DNA of 64,000 nucleotides from Conchiformibius sp. GTDB taxonomy: Bacteria > Pseudomonadota > Gammaproteobacteria > Burkholderiales > Neisseriaceae. The notes under the pieces are model-generated. The model was not told the DNA's origin. It saw nothing but the letters and a program-made list of their open reading frames with translations, and ran no database searches. Location: assembly GCA_029984035.1 (NCBI GenBank), contig JASBYJ010000001.1, positions 310,001 to 374,000 on the forward strand. The letters are read 5' to 3'. The position numbers and the translations under genes were made by a program. Positions 59,857 to 64,000 of the stretch are shown piece after piece (the stretch's first letter is position 1; each line of letters opens with the position of its first letter).

Positions 59857-61272
59857 TTAGTTGTAATCCAATTTGTTACGGATAATGATTTTAACCGTTT
59901 CCACATCATTGGGGACTATCTGTACTTTTTGCGGAAGCTGTTCCAAACCGCGCAGTTTGTCAGGGCGCGGAATGGCGACTTTGCCGACTGCTTCCGTGAT
60001 GGTGTTGTTGAATTTGGCTGCCAGTGCGGTTTCCAAGCAGATAATGGTTTCGCCTTCGCGGCGCAGTGCGCGGGCGACTTTGATACCGTCTGCGGTGTGC
60101 GGATCTATCAGTTCTCCGTCGCTTTGATATACGGCGCGGATGGTATCCAGTCGGTCGGTATGGGTGGATTTGCCTGAATAAAAGCCGTAGGTTTCGCGGA
60201 TTTCAGGCAGCTTTTCGGATAGGTTAAAGCCTGTTCCGTTGCCGACTTGTTGCCATAACCGGCGGACGGTGTCGGCATTTCTGCCGCTTAAATCGAAGAT
60301 AAAACGTTCGAAATTCGAGGCTTTGGAAATATCCATGGAAGGGCTGGACGTTACAAAAGTCTGGGCGGTAGTGCGCGGACGGTATTCGCCGCTGCGGAAA
60401 AATTGGTCCAATACGTCGTTTTCGTTGGTCGCAACGATGAGACGGTCTATCGGCAAGCCCATTTGTTTGGCGATGTGTCCGGCGCAGATATTGCCGAAGT
60501 TGCCGCTGGGGACGCAAAAGCTGACGCGTTGGTGGTTGTTGTCGGTGGCGCGGAAGTAGCCGGCGAAGTAGTAAACGACTTGGGCAACGATGCGTCCCCA
60601 GTTGATGCTGTTGACGGTGCCGATGTGGTAGCGTTGCTTGAAATCGGCATCGTTTTGTACCGCTTTAACAATATCTTGGCAATCGTCAAACATACCTTGC
60701 ACGGCGATATTGACGATGTTGTCGTCTTGCAGGCTGAACATTTGGGCGCGTTGGAAGTCGGACATTTTGCCTTCGGGGGAAAGCATGAAGACGTTGATGC
60801 CTTTTTTGCCGCGCAGGGCGTATTCCGCGGCAGAACCGGTATCGCCGCTGGTTGCTCCTAAGATGTTGAGTTGTTTTCCTTCTTTGTTTAATACGTATTC
60901 AAACATATTGCCGAGAAACTGCATCGCCATGTCTTTGAAGGCGAGAGTGGGGCCGTTGGATAGGGCTTGGATTTTGATGCCGTCTTTCAGGGTGCGTACG
61001 GGGGTGATTTCGGCCGTGCCGAATGTATCGGCGGTATAGGTGCGCGATACGATGTCGTGCAGGTCTTCTGCGGGAATGTCGGGAGCGAACAGGCTGACGA
61101 TTTCAAATGCAAGGTTTTTGTAGCTGAGATTGCGCCAGTTGGAGAGCATGATGCCGTTTACTTGGGGATAGTGTTCCGGCAGCATCAGGCCGCCATCGGG
61201 AGCCAATCCCATGAGGAGAACTTCGCTAAAGGTTTTCGGTGCGGTTTGGCCGCGCGTGCTGATGTAGTTCAT
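59857..61272 (-). CDS. thrC: Threonine synthase
   Basis: PLP enzyme that makes threonine from O-phosphohomoserine; 471 residues, the longer proteobacterial/yeast type. YISTRGQTAPKTFSEVLLMGLAPDGGLMLPE at the start (two adjoining blocks), the cofactor lysine in SNGPTLAFKDMAMQFLG, LGATSGDTGSAAEYAL and FCVPSGNFGNICAGHIAKQMG are clear. GGAAC lies near the ATG. A single gene; hom and thrB are not adjacent. Confidence 0.96.
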   Translation of the reverse strand: MNYISTRGQTAPKTFSEVLLMGLAPDGGLMLPEHYPQVNGIMLSNWRNLSYKNLAFEIVSLFAPDIPAEDLHDIVSRTYTADTFGTAEITPVRTLKDGIKIQALSNGPTLAFKDMAMQFLGNMFEYVLNKEGKQLNILGATSGDTGSAAEYALRGKKGINVFMLSPEGKMSDFQRAQMFSLQDDNIVNIAVQGMFDDCQDIVKAVQNDADFKQRYHIGTVNSINWGRIVAQVVYYFAGYFRATDNNHQRVSFCVPSGNFGNICAGHIAKQMGLPIDRLIVATNENDVLDQFFRSGEYRPRTTAQTFVTSSPSMDISKASNFERFIFDLSGRNADTVRRLWQQVGNGTGFNLSEKLPEIRETYGFYSGKSTHTDRLDTIRAVYQSDGELIDPHTADGIKVARALRREGETIICLETALAAKFNNTITEAVGKVAIPRPDKLRGLEQLPQKVQIVPNDVETVKIIIRNKLDYN

Positions 61273-61405
61273 GTTCCGGTTCCGAGAGTTGATACGGTAG
61301 GCGCAAAGCGCGTATTATCTTTCAGAAACGGTATTGCCGACAAGCTGCCTGAAAGTTTGTTGTGCGTTGCTGTGTCGTTGTTTCTTGATTAAGGCTGCCT
61401 GAAAG

Positions 61406-62512
61406 ATGATTCACACGGTTTGGTTGGACGGTATGGCGTTTGCCTACCGCAATGAAAGTATGCAAAAACCGCCGCAAGTTGCGGTATCGGTTGGCGAAAC
61501 TTCGGCTGCTGCGGTATTGCGTGCGGCTGCTAAGGGGTGCGCTACGGTGTGGGGCGGCGATTTCCACAATGCCAAACAGGTGTTGGCGGCTGTGAAACGT
61601 CAGGCATACCGCAAGCCGAAAACGGGCGATACGCCTGCGGATACGTTTCACCGTTACCGTTTGGCGCAATCGCAACTGAGCCGTGCGGCCAATATGCTGT
61701 TGGTGAGAATTGAAGCGGGATACCGGTTGGATTTGCCGCGTGCGCCCGATGTTCAGGCAGCCTTGTCCGAGGTGTACGGCAGCGAGTGCAAAGGACAAAC
61801 CTTTTTGCTTCCGCTTAATCAGCTGCTCGGTTTTATCGGTGCGCACGAATGGCATAAGAAAGGAGTGGACATTCCTGCTTTGGAAGGGAAAATCCATGTG
61901 CCTTTCGGCGTGTTCTCGCCTTTGCGCGGAGAATATTTGGATTTGGTCTTGCAGGCTGAGCTGCCCGGACATTTTGCAACGGCGGCGGATATCGGTACGG
62001 GCAGCGGCGTGTTGGCGGCATTGTTGGCCAAACGCGGCATAGGGCATATCACGGCAACGGATAATAATCCGCGTGCGGTCGCCTGTGCCGAGACGAATAT
62101 GATGCGTTTGGGTTGGCATGAACGCGTTACGGTGATGCAGCAGGATTTGTTTGCGGCGGGGCAGTATGACTTGATTGTCTGCAATCCGCCGTGGCTGCCT
62201 GCAAAACCGACTTCGGCGGTGGAAACGGCTTTGTATGACCCGAACCATGCCATGTTGAAAGCGGTGTTGCAGCGTGCGGCGGCGCATTTGAATGTGGACG
62301 GGCAGTTGTGGATAGTGATGTCGGATTTGGCGGTTCGCTTGGGTTTGCGCGGCAAAGAGGATATAGGGCGATGGACGGATGAATACGGCTGGCAGCTTGT
62401 GCGGCAATATGAGACGAAACCGAAACACGCTAAGGCGGCAGATGCGGATAATGTATTGGCATTTGCCCGAAATGCGGAAAAAACGTTTTTATATGTTTTG
62501 CAAAGGAAATGA
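61406..62512 (+). CDS. Class I SAM-dependent methyltransferase
   Basis: 368 residues. The C-terminal half is a methyltransferase-small domain with SAM motif ADIGTGSGVLAALLAKRG, the acidic ITATDNNPRAVACAETN and the catalytic NPPW in LIVCNPPWLPAK, like PrmC/RlmG-type enzymes acting on amide or guanine nitrogen. The N-terminal half is helical and may bind the substrate. Target unknown. The ATG follows a DUS directly, and I see no separate ribosome site. It overlaps the next gene by four bases. Confidence 0.8.
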   Translation: MIHTVWLDGMAFAYRNESMQKPPQVAVSVGETSAAAVLRAAAKGCATVWGGDFHNAKQVLAAVKRQAYRKPKTGDTPADTFHRYRLAQSQLSRAANMLLVRIEAGYRLDLPRAPDVQAALSEVYGSECKGQTFLLPLNQLLGFIGAHEWHKKGVDIPALEGKIHVPFGVFSPLRGEYLDLVLQAELPGHFATAADIGTGSGVLAALLAKRGIGHITATDNNPRAVACAETNMMRLGWHERVTVMQQDLFAAGQYDLIVCNPPWLPAKPTSAVETALYDPNHAMLKAVLQRAAAHLNVDGQLWIVMSDLAVRLGLRGKEDIGRWTDEYGWQLVRQYETKPKHAKAADADNVLAFARNAEKTFLYVLQRK

Positions 62513-62808
62513 CGATGCAGTGGCAAATTACTTCTGTGTTGCCTGAAGGCGAACCGGACGATGCCGGCTTAGAAGCTTATGCCGCGCCCCAGCTGATAGC
62601 AGGGGCAACGGAAGACGGACGTTTTGTGTTTGATGCGGTATATGCGGCAGAATGGCAGCAGTTCGTTTTGACCTTAATGGAAGTGAACGGAGAATGGGGT
62701 TTTGTCGAGAAGGAAAAACGGCTGTATCCGCAAAGCAGGCAGGAACTTTTGGCGGCGGTTGCCGATTTTCAGGCAGCGCCTGAAGCCGTTTTGTCGGACG
62801 GGATATAA
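62509..62808 (+). CDS. Conserved-looking small hypothetical protein
   Basis: 99 residues, acidic and soluble (starts MTMQWQITSVLPEGEPDD; ATG 62515 is also possible). Its start overlaps the methyltransferase stop as ATGA, so it is translated with it and may work with it. I do not recognise the family. A near-DUS is read as DFQAAPEA close to the end. Confidence 0.6.
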   Translation: MTMQWQITSVLPEGEPDDAGLEAYAAPQLIAGATEDGRFVFDAVYAAEWQQFVLTLMEVNGEWGFVEKEKRLYPQSRQELLAAVADFQAAPEAVLSDGI

Positions 62809-63253
62809 ACGGCGGTTCGCAGCGAAGGTGTTTTGATGAAATCGATGCGTTGCGGTATGGATTGACGGGTATCAGGTGTGATGCTGCCTGCAGGTTTGGC
62901 TGCCTGAACGATGAGGGATGTCGGTTGCCGAAGAAATGGAATTTGAATGCAAAATAGAATTGTGGCGGTCGGCGGGCTTGGTATAAAGGCTGCCTGAAAA
63001 CGGATAACGGTTTTCAGGCAGCCTAAATACATGCGCTGGGTTTGAATTCAGGCGAATGAGAAGAGAAGGCTGTGTCGCACTGCTTGGGGAATGTCCGCCT
63101 GCTTTCAGGCAGCCTGATGAATATATTGCCCCGTTTATTGCACCGTTGCATCGGTTTCGGAAAGCAAGCCGTTATGCGGTTTGCTGCGGTTTGTCATTGT
63201 GTACGGCCTTTGTTTCATTCGCTGCGGTATGGCGGTTGTACGCTTGAATGCGG
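62809..63253. other. Intergenic region before parA
   Basis: About 445 bp between convergent genes. It holds a DUS hairpin (62987-63024) and two or three single DUS or near-DUS copies (near 62905 and 63105). No gene is visible. Confidence 0.5.
62987..63024. terminator. DUS hairpin in the convergent gap
   Basis: AGGCTGCCTGAAAAC (62987-63001) and GTTTTCAGGCAGCCT (63010-63024) pair over 15 bp with an 8-nt loop. It could end transcripts from either side. Confidence 0.65.
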
Positions 63254-64000
63254 TTATGAACGGCTTAATGTATCGAGTCTGCCTGAGATTTCTTCCGCCA
63301 GTTCCAAATAGGCTAAAGTGCCTTTTGCGCTCGGGTCGTAATCCAATGCAGGCAGTCCGTGGCTGGGCGCTTCGGCAAGGCGGATGTTACGGGGGATGAC
63401 GGTTTCAAACATTTTATCGCCGAAATGTTGTTGCAATTGCGTGCCGACATCTTGCGACAATCTGCTTTGATGGTTGTAGAGCGTACGGACAATGCCTAAT
63501 ACGTCCAGTCGGGTGTTGACGGCGGTACGGATTTTGCGGATGGTGGCCAGCAGGTCGCTAAGGCCTTCCAGCGAATAGTATTCGCACAATACGGGAATCA
63601 ATACCCAATCGGCGGCAACCAGGCCGTTTAAGGTCAGCAATGTCAGGGTGGGAGGACAGTCGATTAAAATTAAATCATAGTCGTTCAGAAGCGGCTGCAA
63701 GGCATTTTTCAGACGTATTTCGCGGGCGATTTCCTGAACCAGTTCTACTTCTGCGCCTGCCAGGTCGCGGTTGGCGGCGATGATGTCGTAGCTGTCGGAA
63801 GTGTTGCGTAAAACCGCTTGGCGTGCATCGGTTTCGCCCAGTAAGACATGATAAATGCCGTTGCGGATGCTGCTTTTATCTATGCCGCTGCCTGTGCTGG
63901 CATTGCCTTGAGGGTCGAGGTCTATGAGCAGTACGCGTTTGTTTTGGCTGGCAAAAGAGGCGGCGAGATTAACGGCGGTGGTGGTTTTGCCCACGCCGCC
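63254..64000 (-). CDS. parA: ParA/Soj-type ATPase (5' end outside window)
   Basis: Walker-type ATPase for chromosome partition. The frame is open to the window edge, and its first visible codons read GGVGKTTTAVNLAASFASQN, the deviant Walker A motif KGGVGKTT, so only about 10-15 residues are missing. LLIDLDPQGNASTG, LILIDCPPTLTLLTLNGLVAAD and the C-terminal ETVIPRNIRLAEAPSHGLP fit chromosomal ParA/Soj. 248 residues are visible. parB would be expected downstream but the next gene is convergent, so parB is not here on that side. Confidence 0.92.
   Translation of the reverse strand, partial: GGVGKTTTAVNLAASFASQNKRVLLIDLDPQGNASTGSGIDKSSIRNGIYHVLLGETDARQAVLRNTSDSYDIIAANRDLAGAEVELVQEIAREIRLKNALQPLLNDYDLILIDCPPTLTLLTLNGLVAADWVLIPVLCEYYSLEGLSDLLATIRKIRTAVNTRLDVLGIVRTLYNHQSRLSQDVGTQLQQHFGDKMFETVIPRNIRLAEAPSHGLPALDYDPSAKGTLAYLELAEEISGRLDTLSRS

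Noticed and set aside
61322..62428. 368-codon frame on the minus strand
   Set aside because: Opposite the SAM methyltransferase, whose motifs are clear.

Overview
The window is a stretch of chromosome from a naturally transformable member of the Neisseriaceae. The 12-mer AGGCTGCCTGAA and its complement recur dozens of times, singly and as inverted pairs. This matches the DNA uptake sequence (DUS) dialect called AG-simDUS, described from Simonsiella muelleri, and not the ATGCCGTCTGAA form of Neisseria meningitidis and gonorrhoeae. Gene order supports the family: ponA sits divergently beside pilMNOPQ-aroK-aroB, and misR/misS, a short proQ and nsrR are present. I would place it near Simonsiella, Alysiella or Conchiformibius; the species cannot be fixed from the sequence alone.

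Layout. 1-9.2 kb: the start of ruvB, dnaX, yaaA, the misRS two-component system, a 1.3-kb gene-poor stretch with two decayed cupin-like copies and a dRS3-type repeat, then uup. 9.5-15 kb: a TPR/glycosyltransferase-like protein, rarA, a thioesterase-like gene with ygfZ, and a DUF2863 gene. 15-25 kb: ponA, the AT-rich pilMNOPQ operon, aroK, aroB and proQ. 25-41.8 kb: proC, a CdsA-like enzyme, recN, murD, an aminotransferase, ETF-ubiquinone oxidoreductase, pyrE, tRNA-Thr, a Dyp-type peroxidase, coaBC, fxsA, hisF and an NhaD-type antiporter. 42-50 kb: hemerythrin-like gene, nsrR, hemC, ridA, gltX, a beta-ketoacyl synthase remnant, bolA, tRNA-Ser and tRNA-Leu. 50-64 kb: rsmE, an inositol-phosphatase-family gene, a patatin lipoprotein, pqiBC, thiD-thiM behind a TPP riboswitch, clpB, thrC, a methyltransferase and the 5' part of parA (cut by the window edge).

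Most of it is housekeeping: replication and repair (ruvB, dnaX, rarA, recN), envelope and cell wall (ponA, murD, pqiBC), type IV pili, amino-acid, cofactor and pyrimidine synthesis, and stress response. There is no phage, insertion sequence or CRISPR array.

The most interesting theme is how DUS copies have been built into gene control. In dnaX a DUS inverted pair forms a 12-bp stem 5 nt after an in-frame A_AAA_AAA slip site, with a Shine-Dalgarno-like motif upstream; a -1 shift would end at the TGA inside the DUS and give a 427-residue gamma-sized product. DUS copies also supply the stop codon of several genes (proteins ending QAA), form many terminators, sit between misR and misS, and form part of the hairpin below the TPP riboswitch. 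Other points of note are a terminator-like hairpin over the aroK start codons, a composition break inside clpB, and the DUS-poor, AT-rich pil operon.
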